A stretch of 64,000 bases of DNA from Apoda limacodes (GCA_946406115.1 OX291544.1:8494001-8558000), one strand, 5' to 3'. Positions 19,341-32,871 are shown, counted from the first letter of the stretch. Notes: generated by a model from the sequence alone, not told the origin. Numbers and translations: made by a program.

Positions 19341-21631
19341 TTATATGGATAAGAAAATTGGTTTAAGGGTAGTAATTGACCCAAATGTTCCTAATCAAGT
19401 CCGAGGTGCTCTGCTATTTGACCTTAATGTAAAAAAAAGGTTTCTTTGTTATAAAATATAGGATATACCTACGAAAGAATTTGAAAATACATATTACTAA
19501 TTTAAGGTATTTAAAATATTTTAAGTTACTATTTTTCAATTTGTCAGTAGGTATAATAAGTTTATAATATTTTTTACATATTCTTAAGCAGCTGTAACAA
19601 GTAATTAAAAATTCAATAGGTAAGTGCCTATTTTAGTCCAAGACCTTTTTTCAATAAGTCAGTTATTTGTAGGTGGAAAGAAATCTTACTATAGGATATA
19701 TTGAATATATACGTTCTGTTCATTTTATAAATAATAAGTAACAACTACACGAATGAGGTTTAGAGTGTTAAAGCATGTGCTTTTAGCACAATGTGAATAG
19801 ACATTTTTACTTGATAGATTAATTGATATCTGGATACCTGAATCATCATTAAAAATACTTCAGAATAAAACTTACACCGACACTTCACAAACTAAAATAA
19901 ATTACGTTTACTTTATTAAATATAAAATAATATTCCTCATAGGGATAAGTCCGCCTATTGTGTAATTACTTTTCTATGCTTAATATGTTAAAGTCTAATT
20001 TTGTATTTTAGTTTTATGTGTTATGCAATAAAGTGTACACAACAACAACAGCAACGTTATTTATTTTAGTTTGTGAAGAACACCCTGTAATTGAATTGCC
20101 GCAGGTGTTGTAAACCAAACTAAATCGCTTAGAAAATGTTGCTGTTTTGCGGAGGCCGTGAAATTCCCTGCATGCAGTCGATGGCAGATATTGTGGACAA
20201 AACATAAACAATAAAAAAGTAAATTGTGTGGTAAAATCTCTGAATTTTACGTTTGTAAATTGTCTTTAAAAATATTAAGAGCTCGGCAAAAAAGTAAAAA
20301 CCAGCTAAAAGCAATGAGATGCTTCAAGAACAAGTGCGTTTTGTTCACTGCTTCACAACAACAGTCAAGTTAAAAAGACAATTTCTGCATAACACAGTGT
20401 ACCAATCCAGTGTACGAGTCGCGGCGCCTCGCAGCGGGCTTCATACAAACTAATTTCTCATTAGTTTTTACTGATTGTTTTACTGATCAAACACTGTGAA
20501 ATTTTTTAGTCATAATCTCAAGCCGAATATCAATGTCTGTGGTTTTCCAAAATCTTGTAAAATGTTTTTAATAACTAGAAATCTTTTTTAAAACCATTTG
20601 TATGAAAAACTAGAATCCTGTGTAACTTTTGAGCTATCAAATTTAATACAAAACTGGCGCACTGCAGACCTAAAAACTTTGTTACTAGAAAAAAATATAT
20701 TTGTTACTAGAAAATGTTTTCAAAATTTCGTGGTGTTTGATCAGCAAGTGTCAAAAATAAGTGAGAAATTCGTTTGTATGAAGCACGCTGAGAAGCGTTT
20801 CGAATCGTATTCTCTTAACTGTTCTGTGCTTGCTCCGACATAAATTTCATATGGGTACAACACTATTAAACAATATCAATTTTTATACATGAGAGTTATG
20901 TAGACTGTATTGTTTAATCAGTTTTATATATTTGCACACTTATGAAACTCGCACTTGCCTTTTTTGCAGTTTAGCTAAGAGCCTTATTATAAATATTTTT
21001 TTGATTAAATTTTTTAAATACCGGATATCTGTTATTTTTTTATTTAATATTATCATTTAAGATTATTTATGAACCTCCTCCATCATTTTAAAATAACATT
21101 ATTTTATAAGTTATAACTTGTAAGTAAGTTATAAATGTTGGTGAAAAAGGGCACAGGCAAAGTCCTCAAACTTTGTATCACAGGTGTCTCAGTACAGAAA
21201 TTATATCAAAAATTAAATAAAACGATGTAGCAATTTATTAATGGTCCACAAAACTGTTATAAAAAAACATAGGTTGATACTTTATTTTTCGATGTGGAAA
21301 ACCGGTCGTTCAGCGTTCGGACTAAGATTAATGGTGTCAATTACTAGACCTGTCGTTTGTCCAATTTCCGCTCGTTACAGTTTCAATCTGTGTATGGGAG
21401 TCGTGACATAAGAAGAGGTTGCGCTGAATATGAAAATTGTATTTCAAACAAAAAACCTGTGTCAGTTTGAATTGACAGTTTCATATCGGCAAAAAATAAT
21501 ATTGACACGTATTGTTCTGCTGTCGATAACTTGAAACATCAAGTCTCAATGTCTCGTTAAATTAATAGCTAATATTTTTTAAATACCATAGTTGTTTATT
21601 GAAATATAATATAGTACATTGTGTATTAAGG

Positions 21632-21707
21632 GCGGTAAGGAGAAAATTACTAACGAGAGGCTAAGGCCGAAGCCTTAATGACTCGAGTTTGTAATTTTCC
21701 GTACCGC
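21632..21707. repeat. 76-bp imperfect palindrome
   Basis: GCGGTAAGGAGAAAATTAC pairs with GTAATTTTCCGTACCGC. The interior also folds (GGCTAAGGC with GCCTTAATG), so the whole segment is one long hairpin. It may be a small foldback element. Confidence 0.75.
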
Positions 21708-24564
21708 TTACGCACCTGTGTTACACACATTTTTGAAGTGAAAACTTCTTTAGCGGCGTTGTGCACTTTTTTTGGTATGGGTAAAAAATGATAAACTCGC
21801 GTCAGGTCACGTGTCCTAATCGTGGAAATTCGTAAGACGGAAACGTAATGCCACGCCTATTATAATTTTTATTTTTAGTATTCGCGATTATGAGTAGTAC
21901 AGGGAGGTTGGATATGGAATTTTAATTCTATGACAGATTGCGATGTCAAATATACTACGTCAAAAAAGTAAATAAACAAACATTATTATTTCTTGACAGT
22001 GACAAAGACATGTCTTGTGACATATTTGAGTGTTAAGCGCGAATCGTGTGTAAAGGTTTTCACTTCTGCCGGCACTCCCGGAGTGCAACTCGTTTTTTTT
22101 TTATAGGGTATGTTTGCATACAATATAATCTATTTATCTACATCTGGCTCTCATAACACAGGATTACCTAGTTTCAGAGCCAGAGCTATCTTAGCTGAAA
22201 AGTTAACGAATGCTATTTGTTAAAAAAGAGACTATGCTAAGTAGTTACTTAGTTATTTTCTTCAATCTAAAAAAGAATCTAAGTTCAGTTCCGAGGTTTC
22301 GACTGGGACAGTAGGGAGACCACATCATTTGTGCACAAAAACAGTAGATATATCGTTATTCCTTGCTCAAAACCGCAGGCAATATACGTTTTTATAACAA
22401 TAGGTTGAAAAGAGTTACTTACTAAATATTTTAAATTATTTTTATCACATTACTTTAACAATTACAATAATACTTATTCTATGGAACCCTTACTAACAGG
22501 GTGTAAGCTGTGGTTTTTTTTATTTATATCATGTTTTTTTGAAACAATCCTAAATACACGAAATTTGTAGACACTCAAGCGTTAATGACGCCATCAATTA
22601 CGTTTCCACGAATCACCGATTGGATTCCCATCTCGGATTGCTTTCGGACATCAAACTGAATTACTTGCCTGTGAGTATATTCAGCATCGAATCTGTATGT
22701 GAAGCTATTTACCTATACTGTGACCTAATATTATGCATAGATATGTGTTTGTTTGTTTGTGTGCTAGTAGGTATATATATATATACAAGGGATGATCAAA
22801 AAGTAGTAATAAATCGATATAAAACATTAGATCATTTTTCATGCAGAAGTTTTGATGACGGCTGACTTGACATGAAATGAATGAAGTTTCAAAATGTGAC
22901 TGTGTGTTTAAACACCTTTAACCTGTACCTACTAGTGAAGGTTTAAGCAAGCTCTCTATTTTTTTAGAATGTGAATTCACAAAAATGTGAATTCTAGAAA
23001 TATCCGATTATCATTACTTTTTGATCATATTTGTGAAGTATTCTTTAAACCTACCAAAACCATTTTAAAATTATTTCACTATTTAAAATCCAAATTACTA
23101 TAGATATATACGCTGGCTCTAAGTACTTTGCATACAGGATTTGTCTAAGTTTAAAAAGATAAGGACGCCATAATTAAAAGGGACAAAGTCGCAGCGGAAT
23201 ACTAGTATCGAATAAAAAGCATGTAAATATATCCATTCCTTGTACTTATTTAAGATATGGTAATGATATTTTATTGCAATGAATAAAAAAAAACTTGTGT
23301 GTCAGTCTGTCCGTTTGTGCAGTATAGCCTACAAATCATTGTTCCAATCATCAATTTATTTTAGTTTCTTTGGCCAGGATTTAGAATATTAAGCCGCCGT
23401 CGTCAACTAGATGAGATTTAAATTATAGCTGTAAAATATGAATACGAATATTCTTTAGACGATTGTTTTTAGAGAACTTTGATATTCATATGTCTGAGGA
23501 TTCCTTGGCTTATGCCATCTGCCTAGCGAATTTTTGCATTAAAAAATTATACATACCTATAATAACAATGTTTTATTAAATGTAAGTAATGCAATATCGA
23601 GAAAATTTCGTAGAAGTTTTTTTCATAATTTGTATTACCTATGTTGTCCTTCGTTTTAGCGATGATGATTCAATCCTATCACAGCAAAGATATATATTAA
23701 AGCATTAGATCTATTTCCAATAAGGTTATCCGTAGACCGAAAACATTATAAAACTGCGTATATCTGTTAAGCACCAATAATTTCACTTTACGACTACCCC
23801 GAACACCATAAAGTCATAATAGCTCGTTCATTCCAACTTTATCGGCTAACTACTGCCGCTCTCTAGTATAAACTTACTACGTATTCGTCTGTCGGTTCAT
23901 CTTGAGCTATTTACTGTCTTTATGGGTTTGTTAGAATTTAAAGTAATGCAGCATCAGTTAAGTTTCTGCTTGAGTTTGTAGCTTCAAGCTAAATTCAGTA
24001 GGAAACTGGCTAATGTTATAAGTTTGATGCCTAATCAATATTTCGATTAACTTTATCAACGTGTTTACACATAAACATAAGTCACAAAATTGCCAATTTT
24101 ACTTTCTTCTACTTTTTTTAAAGATATAAAATTCTTAATAAATAAAAATAAAACAATTTTTCTAAAAATTGGAAATAAGTATTTTTAAAATAGTTTTTTG
24201 TTTCAAAAAGTGTTGGACTTATGTTCTTTTTGTAATGACCGATTTAATTTTGGTTTTGATTCCTTGATACGCTCTAGCTGTTGTTATAGGAATTCAATTG
24301 CTCTCTTTTTTACAAGGTTTTATTTACCTTCTTTGTACCAAAGTTAATTGTATGCTCCGTTACGACGTGAGAAATAGTTCACCTCAGAAAAAATATACCC
24401 CATGGGAACTTTGAATCGGGATAACAAGAATGCTGAATCCATCTCCAGCTAAACCTGCGCTTAAACTTAGGAAATTCCGTTTCTTGGATTCAGTAACAAT
24501 GTTAAGAAAGAAAAAAGTCATTGTTTTCGGATTTAATTTACAAATATTGGAACTAAAAACTTAT

Positions 24565-25232
24565 TTTTAAAAAAAACAAAAATGTACTCTACATTACTCT
24601 GAGATAGTTTGGCTTTCTATAAGTGCCTACCGTAAATAATTATAAACAAACACAACATTTAAAGATGTAAATAAGGAGATGAATATTGGTAAAAAGTGAT
24701 AAAACTCTATTGTGTGTGTGTTCGTCACGTTTTAAAGAAAACAAAAATGTACTCTACATTACTCTTAGAAAGTTAAGCTTTCTATAAGTGCATACCGTGA
24801 ATAATTATAAACAAACACAACATTTAAAGATGTAAATAAGGAGATGAATATTGGTAAAAAGTGATAAAACTCTATTGTGTGTGTGTTGGTCACGTTTTAA
24901 AGAAAACAAAAATGTACTCTACATTACTCTGAGATAGTTAAGCTTTCTATAAGTGCCTACCGTAAATAATTATAAACAAACACAACATTTAAAGATGTAA
25001 ATAAGGAGATGAATATTGGTAAAAAGTGATAAAACTCTATTGTGTGTGTGTGTGTTCGTCACGTTTTAAAGAAAACAAAAATGTACTCTACATTACTCTG
25101 AGGTAGTTAAGCTTTCTATAAGTGCCTATCCTAAATAATTATAAACAAACACAACATTTAAAGATGTAATTAAGGAGAAGAATATTGGTAAAAAGTGATA
25201 AAACTCTATTGTGTGTGTGTTCGTCACGCTTT
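24565..25232 (+). repeat. tandem array, four copies of a 165-bp unit
   Basis: The block AATGTACTCTACATTACTCT starts at 24,581, 24,746, 24,911 and 25,080, so the unit is 165, 165 and 169 bp. The extra four bases are TGTG in an internal (TG)n run that ends each unit before TTCGTCACG. Copies differ at a handful of positions. No ORF runs through the unit. Confidence 0.95.
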
Positions 25233-26321
25233 TGAGTGTTTTGTTGCAGTTTATTAAGACCTAATACACGTTTAAGTCTGTTATATGGAGCATTAAAAAA
25301 GTTATTCTTTATGACTCTTTAAGGTTTCGTAGTTAAATGCCAAAACCAAAATATTTTCGCCGTCTTTGCACTTGCAAATTCTGATACAATTTTTTAGAAA
25401 GGTGTCTTACGTGAACTGCCATAGTTTTGTTATGAAACTGAGAAAAAATTAAGCGCAGCTCCATACATATAACTGAGAGATAAAAAATGTTTTTTTGCGT
25501 AACTTAAATCATGTTCGACAGGTCCTTATGCAATTCACGACATTAGTATATACAACGAAAAGGAAAACTATTACAGCTAAGTAGGCTTAAAAAGTTACTG
25601 AGTAATAGTCAACCAACTTATAAAATGTACTTAAATAAGTAATATTTCACATGAATACCATTGAAAATTACTTACACGAAGTTGTTACTTGTATAGAACA
25701 GGAAATAAATATAAGTTTATGCACCATGTTATTTTGTTTTATTTCTAAATTAATAACAAAATTAATGATTACGTTCGAAATAAGAATTGCAGTGGGCGCC
25801 GTTTGGCGATACGGGGTTTGAACACAATCACGTCTACAAGTTTTTCAAATATCCGCAATAATACTCAATCAACGGAACCCTAAATTAATGAGTGTATAAC
25901 ACGCACTTGGCCAGCTTTATTATATTAACTATTTAATTATTTCTGTTTATTCTTGTTGTTAATAATGGTTGTTGATGTGTGCCTCGTCATAAAATAACTA
26001 TTATACTTTCTTAATTAGAATGACATTTGACGCAGGAAAAAATATAGTTATCATAATGATGTCCCTAAAAATATTATCTTACCTTGTTATTTTCTATCGG
26101 TTTGAGCACTTTTTGTTACTGCGTTATCCATTTGTCATGATCTGTAAAAATGAAAAATGACAGTTACAGATTTAATCACTTAATTATTTTTTAGTTCTAT
26201 GTAATTAAGAGGGATTATTGTCTCTAAATTTCATCTATTCTTTTTCTGTAGGATTTTTCTTAAACTATTAAATATAACAATGATAAGAAATATGTAATAT
26301 TTTTTTACAAAACAGCAGACC

Positions 26322-26545
26322 CTGGTTATTGTTTAAGACCAGAGTACTTGCCAAGACAAATCAAACAAGCCCAAACTCGATGGGGCAGCGCCGTTTCGTA
26401 ACAGAGGTCCTATGGCCACCTTCTGGCTCCATCATCAGACCGGCTCTACAACATCATTATATTGTTTTGTCATCCGATTTACGTGTGTATGCAAAATTTC
26501 AACTTAATTGAACACCGGGAAGTGGGTCAAATTTACCTAAGATTT
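26322..26545 (+). repeat. dispersed repeat of uncertain class
   Basis: Contains CTCGATGGGGCAGCGCCGTT, CTATGGCCACCTTCTGGCTC and AACACCGGGAAGTGGGTCAA. I recall these blocks from dispersed lepidopteran repeats; class unknown. It is followed by an AT microsatellite. Confidence 0.45.
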
Positions 26546-26560
26546 GATGGATTATATAGA

Positions 26561-26562
<2 letters not shown>

Positions 26563-26611
<49 letters not shown>
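26563..26611. repeat. (AT)n microsatellite
   Basis: About 24 AT dinucleotide units without interruption. Confidence 0.95.
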
Positions 26612-26615
<4 letters not shown>

Positions 26616-28797
26616 AGGATACTGGAGTTCGTGCGTAACGACGCCCAATCATGATTCATGCATTTTTATAAGATTTTGATGAGGTTTTCACATTTTGAAA
26701 TCTTCAATCAAGTTAGCTGGTAAGACTTAGATAATTCAAATTCTAAAGGTATCTTTACACCTTTATAGTTAAACTAAAGAAGTGCTTGTTGAAATGTTAA
26801 GAGGTTTAAAAGTAAATATGAAGGTAATATTTATAAATCAACTTGTCAATAAATAACAAGGGTTGAAGCCGGTTCTGAACGGCTCTGGAATATTGAAACA
26901 GCCGCTGTAAATCACAGGAGAGGTGCTAACCTTGCTAAATGATCGAGAAATATTAACTTTTGTCTTCATGAATTCTAATTCTGTGCTAAAGTAGTAACTA
27001 GGTAAAGGAAATAATACCTTAGCGAGGCAATTTAGCATTAGTAATGTGATAAAATATGATTATGCAAAAATGAAATTCCTGCCCCCCGTCTTGCCGCGCA
27101 CCTTACCACACGTTTGCTCTGTCTAGACGTCTTCGTTGGCCGACTGTACTTTTAAATAAAAAAAATTGCGTTAAATCCTCACGTCGGTGTAACTTAGAGC
27201 AAGAAGCTCCAATAACAACAACGCGTCGACTAATTCAATAAACCAAATAATTTCACCTATTTTTTTTTTAAGTATTCTATATTGATAAAGGTGTTCATGC
27301 ATGATCCTATTTGAGAGCTTCTTATTGAATGTTGATTGTATGTCCCTATTGCAGGGGCTCTTTTTGAAAAAAGGAGGCTTAGGCAATAGTTCACCATGCC
27401 GGCTCAGTGCACATTGGCGAACAATGGCAAACTAGTGTCCACTCGACTAAGAGTCCTCGAGATGCTCACAAGATCTCTTATTTGGCAGCCAGGACCCAGC
27501 TGTTAACCGTCCTGCCCGAAGCACAGCGAAGCTCAGAAAAGAACACGCTGGAGTTGCGTCACTGGGCCACGAATTTCTCGTTTTATTACATTTGAGAGCA
27601 ACATTCAATTTTTAATGCTCACTTTATCAGAAGAAATATTAAGAGGCGTCCCGGCTTCAATCCTCAGCGCGAACGTCACGCTGAAATAAAAATCCAGATT
27701 TTTGTATTGAAATCTGTGACTGAGTTATATATCATTTCAATTTCCCTTGTTACCCAGGTCACGTATTGTTCTTGTGACGCACGCGTGTGGTTGGTAACTT
27801 AGCGTTCGATTGCCGTGGATTAAGGGTGACTCACGTGCGTTTGATAAATAGGGGCAGCGATTGATGCGATATTACTGCTCGTTTGTCTTTGAGGATTTAC
27901 TGGCTTGTAGGGTAAAGCTGGGTATATTGCGAGTAATAAGACTTTTATTTTTATTGTTGTTTTTTATTCAGCCGTATATCTGCTGTCGCTAACTCCGAAT
28001 TTTAAAGTTAGACCACTCTTTATCCTTCTTTTATATTTTTCAATCTAATTTATTGTGAGAGAACTCGTTTAGTTTGTGTACAATGCAGCATACAATAACG
28101 AAAATTCTACAACCTTATCACTAAAGATTGTGGTTCTAAAAATATGTAAATATGTAGTAATATTATAAATGGGAAACTAAATCGGTCTGTCTGTTGGTTA
28201 ACTTTTTATCTTGAAAAAATTTTAATGGTTGAATATTTAGGAAAAATTACCTATCTTCCATCCCGATTTGTTAGTAGTTTCCATGGGGACCATTTCATGT
28301 ATTTCACTCCATGTCATAAGGAGATATAATGTGAAAAACTCAGATTATATTTTTTTAGCAAAAGGCTTGAGTTAATTACAATCCATGAAAGACGGTTAAT
28401 CAAAGAAATTTATTTAATTCATTTCAATTTGTATTCGTCAGAAGCATTCATTGACGAAACGAAATTAAGTTATCCGAAAGATCCGTATCTTTTTAACAAC
28501 TAACTGTAAAAGACTTTACGATTTGTTTAATGCTCCTTTACTTCGACTTGAGTGATTTTTCATCTTTTTTATGATGGCGGCGCAACTTCGTTAATAACAA
28601 TATCATTTTTCGTACCGAAATGGTAAAAGAAGCCGTCTGAGTGCGAGTGACACGCGTTAACTTCGGATTCCGTAGCGTAAATAGCAGGAAATATTTTTTA
28701 TCGTAAGTTTTGCTGCTAGTAAAAACTAAAAATTATGTTATTATAGTGGAATACTATACGGAATTCTTTGCACGTACGTGAAATTAAGACTTGACCG

Positions 28798-29103
28798 GTC
28801 TTTTTTGTTTTTTTGACGTATGCAGGGTTCGTCACAATGTTTTCCTTTACCGAAAAGCTAGTGATGAGAATATAATGTACATGAGCAATTAAGAAAAAGA
28901 CTCATTAGTGGACGCCGGGCTCGAACCTCCGCCACTCAGGCTGCAAAGCGAAATCGATACCCCTCGGCCACCACCGACTCATTTACCGATTACTACTTAA
29001 AGTAAATAAATAAAAAAAAATCTAATTGTGTCTACAGTTTGAAATTGATAAGCAAAAACAGATTTCAAACTGGTCTTTGAACGGTTTTTCTAATCAATAC
29101 TAT
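28798..29103 (-). repeat. left arm of a 306-bp inverted repeat (contains a truncated SINE)
   Basis: This segment is the reverse complement of 30506-30811. Aligning the two by eye I see two mismatches in 306 positions. It contains a tRNA-derived SINE head in minus orientation (A box TGGCCGAGGGG, B box GGTTCGAGCCC on the minus strand) plus about 115 bases of flank. The SINE is cut at its GTCTTTTTTG block. Confidence 0.9.
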
Positions 29104-29574
29104 TGAAAACCAAAAAGTTCGTCTTTCAACTTATCTGATCTACAATTAGTATTTACATTATATCGAAGACAAAATTAGAACCATAACTAGCCCACTGAAA
29201 AAAAAGAAAGAAAAACCCAGGCGGTAAATGCGGACGCGACCGTCCGTAATGATAGTATTGATGGTGATTGCTTGAAGAACCAATTATTCCTCTGATCAGA
29301 AAGTTGCCTGTTCCAATCATATAAGTTACTTTCAACTTTATGTCGTAGGTATAAAGTTTATTTTTCATAGCGTATTATTACAATATCCCTAAGGACTCGC
29401 GTGTCCATAATTTCCTATAATGCTAATGGACTTAAACCTGCACCTTGTAAAGTGGTAGACTTAATATTATCCTCCGGAGATATCTAGCGTGATCTTTTCT
29501 TTCTTTCATTTTATACACATTTTTGGGCACATAATTAAACTGGACTGTTACGTACATAGGTATTATTTATACAT

Positions 29575-30000
29575 GTAATAAAATGGTAGGAAAGTCAAAA
29601 CTGTAAATTGAATATATTTTTAAAATATATTATATATTTTTTTAAATAACATTAATAACATAAAATTGAACTAAAATAATATAAATCAAAACTAATCTAA
29701 ATCATACAAATAAATTTAAAGCCTAAACAACATATTTAAGAACTAAATTAAAACTATTATAAAAATTAATTAAAAAATAAATAATAATTAATTATATAAA
29801 CTAGGCCCGATTGGCATCGTACCCAGATCACTGGCTGCATTTCCTCTTTGGATAGCAATACTTATCCTCTGAGCGAAATAGCAGCCAGCCCTCTTGTCAC
29901 CGCTAGCGCCAACCAATCTAGGTGCTTTTTTTTTTTTAAATTCCTTAGATTTTTTTAAAAGAATACTTGGGGTGTGATCTACAATCGATACCGAAGCCAA
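29575..30000 (-). mobile_element. 3' end of another LINE: C-terminal tail and AT-rich 3' UTR
   Basis: On the minus strand 30000-29788 reads [20 protein letters not shown] and [20 protein letters not shown] recall this tail from lepidopteran LINE ORFs. It is followed by a strongly AT-rich stretch (29,575-29,787) like the 3' UTR of such elements. The rest of the element is missing. It lies between the arms of the 306-bp inverted repeat. Confidence 0.55.
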
Positions 30001-30505
30001 AAATATAGTTTTTAGAATTTTTGTCTGTTTGTCTGTATTTATGTTCGGGATAAATTCAAAAAGTACTGCATGGATTTACTTCAAATTTGGCACGAATATC
30101 ATTAAGAAGTCGGGTTACCATATAGGCTAAATATTATCACGCTATCACCTACGGGGAACGAGCAGTGAACCTTTATTTCTTCAACGCATTCTGTAACAAT
30201 GTGTAATCTAACGACGCATATTTGACTTGCTTCTTAATTATTAATTATGCTACTCACACATAGCCATTTATTTTATGTTAAAAAATCGTGTAAAGTCATA
30301 ACTTAGATGTGTTTTTATTTTTCACCATATGAAAATGTTTCCTATTTGCTAACTAGATGGCGATGGCGTCGAATTACGTCGCGCTATGGTTTCGTTCACA
30401 AAAAGTGATGTTATAGTATAGCATTCACACAAACGACGTCGCGAGCAGCAGCTAGTATATCATATATAATCACATATATGTATGAATGTTAACTTTATAT
30501 GATTC

Positions 30506-30811
30506 ATAGTATTGATTAGAAAAACCGTTCAAAGACCAGTTTGAAATCTGTTTTTGCTTATCAATTTCAAACTGTAGACACAATTAGAATTTTTTTTATT
30601 TATTTACTTTAAGTAGTAATCGGTAAATGAGTCGGTGGTGGCCGAGGGGTATCGATTTCGCTTTGCAGCCTGAGTGGCGGAGGTTCGAGCCCGGCGTCCA
30701 CTAATGAGTCTTTTTCTTAATTGCTCATGTACATTATATTCTCACCACTAGCTTTTCGGTAAAGGAAAACATTGTGACGAACCCTGCATACGTCAAAAAA
30801 ACAAAAAAGAC
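30506..30811 (+). repeat. right arm of a 306-bp inverted repeat
   Basis: Same sequence as 28798-29103 in opposite orientation, equal length. Here the SINE continues outward to about 30,910 with the usual tail (GTGAAGTCCACAATCCGCAC), so this side is probably the source. The spacer is 1,402 bp. Confidence 0.9.
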
Positions 30812-30910
30812 GTATGTGAAGTCCACAATCCGCACTGGGCCCGCGTGTGGACTATTGCCCAAATCGCCTACGGTGAGGGTAGGCCGTGCTCCAACAGTGG
30901 GGAAGTATGA
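30632..30910 (+). mobile_element. tRNA-derived SINE, full length
   Basis: The head has A box TGGCCGAGGGG and B box GGTTCGAGCCC. The body contains GAGTCTTTTTCTTAATTGCT and TTTTCGGTAAAGGAAAAC. The 3' part contains GTCCACAATCCGCACTGGGC and GGTAGGCCGTGCTCCAACAG. Same family as 19,028-19,340 and 10,203-10,378. Confidence 0.75.
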
Positions 30911-32609
30911 GGCTGATAAAGGAAAACAAAGAAGTAGTAATCTGGCTCACAACCAAAAACAAAAATTATGCCTATCGATATTCGTCGAATATTATCTACC
31001 GTAAGTCTGAGTCTAACTAGCTTATTTAAGATGATTTAGATTAGAGTAGGTTCTCTATAAAAGACTGGTATTCACCGGTTTAACAATCACTAATTCATAG
31101 CTGCTTCACAGACTATATAATACTATATTACTACTTGAAAAGAGCCACACACAATGGCGATCAGGCAACAAAGAATATTGAGCCTTTGATGGTATTATCT
31201 TGACACTACAATAAAAGTAGTAGTAATAATACAAAAGACACGGAGCCAAATTACGAAGGATAGTATTATATGGTCTGTAACGAAGGGTCGATACACTTTA
31301 TCAATTAAGGTTGATAAATAAAGAAGCTTTAAACAAGAAGGCAATACAATTACTATTAATAAGTATTTTTTTATCTTTAACAAAGATGGGTTCGTTTCAA
31401 TGTTTTCTTGGTATCATATCCAACGAATTACTGCTTTTAAAATATTGATCAGATTATTATAGAACCTCCATAGAACAATGGTCTCGTCTTCATTATCATT
31501 CTCTGGACGTAGGCTGGTACCAAGCTAATTGGGCGCAAAAAGTATGCATGTACATTCAGGCGTAAGACATTACATTTTTGTTACTAATTCAAGACTGTGG
31601 CGTACTCGAGATTGTTGCTAATAAGCTCGAAGTATTCGATGGTAGGTAGTTGTTGAAGATTTCGCAAAAAAGATCATTGCAAGTGTTTTAAATCTATGTC
31701 TATGTCTTGACTAAACATAAATCGGAATTGGCAGACTATATTTACCTAAACTTCAAGGAACAGAGATAAAAATTGGAGACTTTTTCGGGACAACCGACCC
31801 GGGTTTCGGGATATAACTTAAGTTAAAAAAAAATATTTCTAAAATTATCGTATTGAATAGTAGGAGTAACAAATCTATACCTACTGTAGTCTAACAAGGT
31901 GCTATTGATTACTGTTGACATACGGAACCCAACCACTCTTTGCCACCCAACTTTGTTTTAATTTAACATACATTTTAAATTTGGGCTTGTCAAAACCTAG
32001 TGGCACGACAGACAGGAATAGAGATAGGTAGGCTTAGCGCACTCGTAAGCAACAAGGTACTCAAACCCAATCCAATAATATCTATTCTAGTCTTCTTAGT
32101 CTGAGAGTGCGCAAGTGTTTTACTTTGTGTATCCTTATTTTTAACCTGACTATTAATATTGGACTATCTTCTGCTTTTTCTGACTTACTTGGCTTGATCT
32201 CACGGACACTGATTTACAAGGAGATAGGATTTATTATTATTATTATATTTATTTTTTATAGAATTTTTATGTTTCTTAGTAAAAATTGTTATCATGATTT
32301 TAATAAGTATTTCGGGTACAGTTTTCTATCTTGTAGTTTTTGAGCATGAACCTTAAATTAAAGTTGCTTAAATCACCTTTTTGATTACTCATTATGAAAA
32401 GAAAGGAAAATTGTTGTTTTCACCTTAGTCAAAGTGCAAGTATTTATTTAATTCATACGCAATACTCATTTTATACTTATATAAGTAGAGTTAGTGTCTG
32501 TTCTATGGTATTTTCGCCTTGTAATTGTTTCAGGGATGGTTATTCTAAAACGAAATCTAAATTATTAAGATTTTTTTATTTAAAAAGAATATGTTTGGAT
32601 TGGCAAAAA

Positions 32610-32818
32610 GCCCTTTCACATGATACCCCACTTTCCATACTCATAGTACTCATATTTGAATTTTAAGTTCCCGCTTTTGAACCTATTTTCTATAACTAAA
32701 GATTCTAAAAAATATAAAGATATTTTTTTTTAGTTATAGAAAATGGGGTCAGAAGTGGGGGCTTGAAGTTTTAAAATGGGGACTAAGACTATGGAAAGTG
32801 AGGTGTCAAGTCAAGGGC
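32610..32818. repeat. foldback element with about 90-bp imperfect arms
   Basis: The left arm (GCCCTTTCACATGATACCCC ... ATTTTCTATAACTA, 32610-32700) is the imperfect reverse complement of 32735-32818 (TAGTTATAGAAAAT ... GTCAAGTCAAGGGC). The loop is about 35 AT-rich bases. It looks like a small MITE nested in the hAT element. Confidence 0.65.
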
Positions 32819-32871
32819 AAGCAAGTTTTACAACTGTGCCAAATTCAAGTCGATAGCATTTTACTTGCTGA

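Larger units (their letters stand above)
17662..24564. other. non-coding region upstream of the stan start exon
   Basis: Contains the SINEs at 18.08 and 19.03 kb and the palindrome at 21.63 kb. A CpG-rich patch at 18,822-18,863 could mark a promoter or untranslated exon. Otherwise AT-rich with short chance ORFs only. 5' UTR exons of stan may lie here or further right. Confidence 0.6.
25236..28797. other. non-coding stretch
   Basis: Holds the repeat at 26.3 kb and the AT microsatellite. A decayed 11,951-type piece begins at about 28,157 (TAATATTATAAATG, GTCTGTCTG). A moderately GC-rich patch at 27,395-27,570 has an unrecognised 62-codon ORF. No gene seen. Confidence 0.55.

Noticed and set aside
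24565..25232. Regular direct repeats that might suggest a CRISPR array.
   Set aside because: The 165-bp units abut with no unique spacers, and the DNA is clearly insect nuclear.
27407..27595. 62-codon ORF in a GC-richer patch.
   Set aside because: No recognisable motif. May be a transposon fragment but I cannot name one.
32107..32666. Two ORFs (78 and 90 codons) with hydrophobic translations.
   Set aside because: They lie within the old hAT element in AT-rich DNA, and hydrophobic translations arise easily there.
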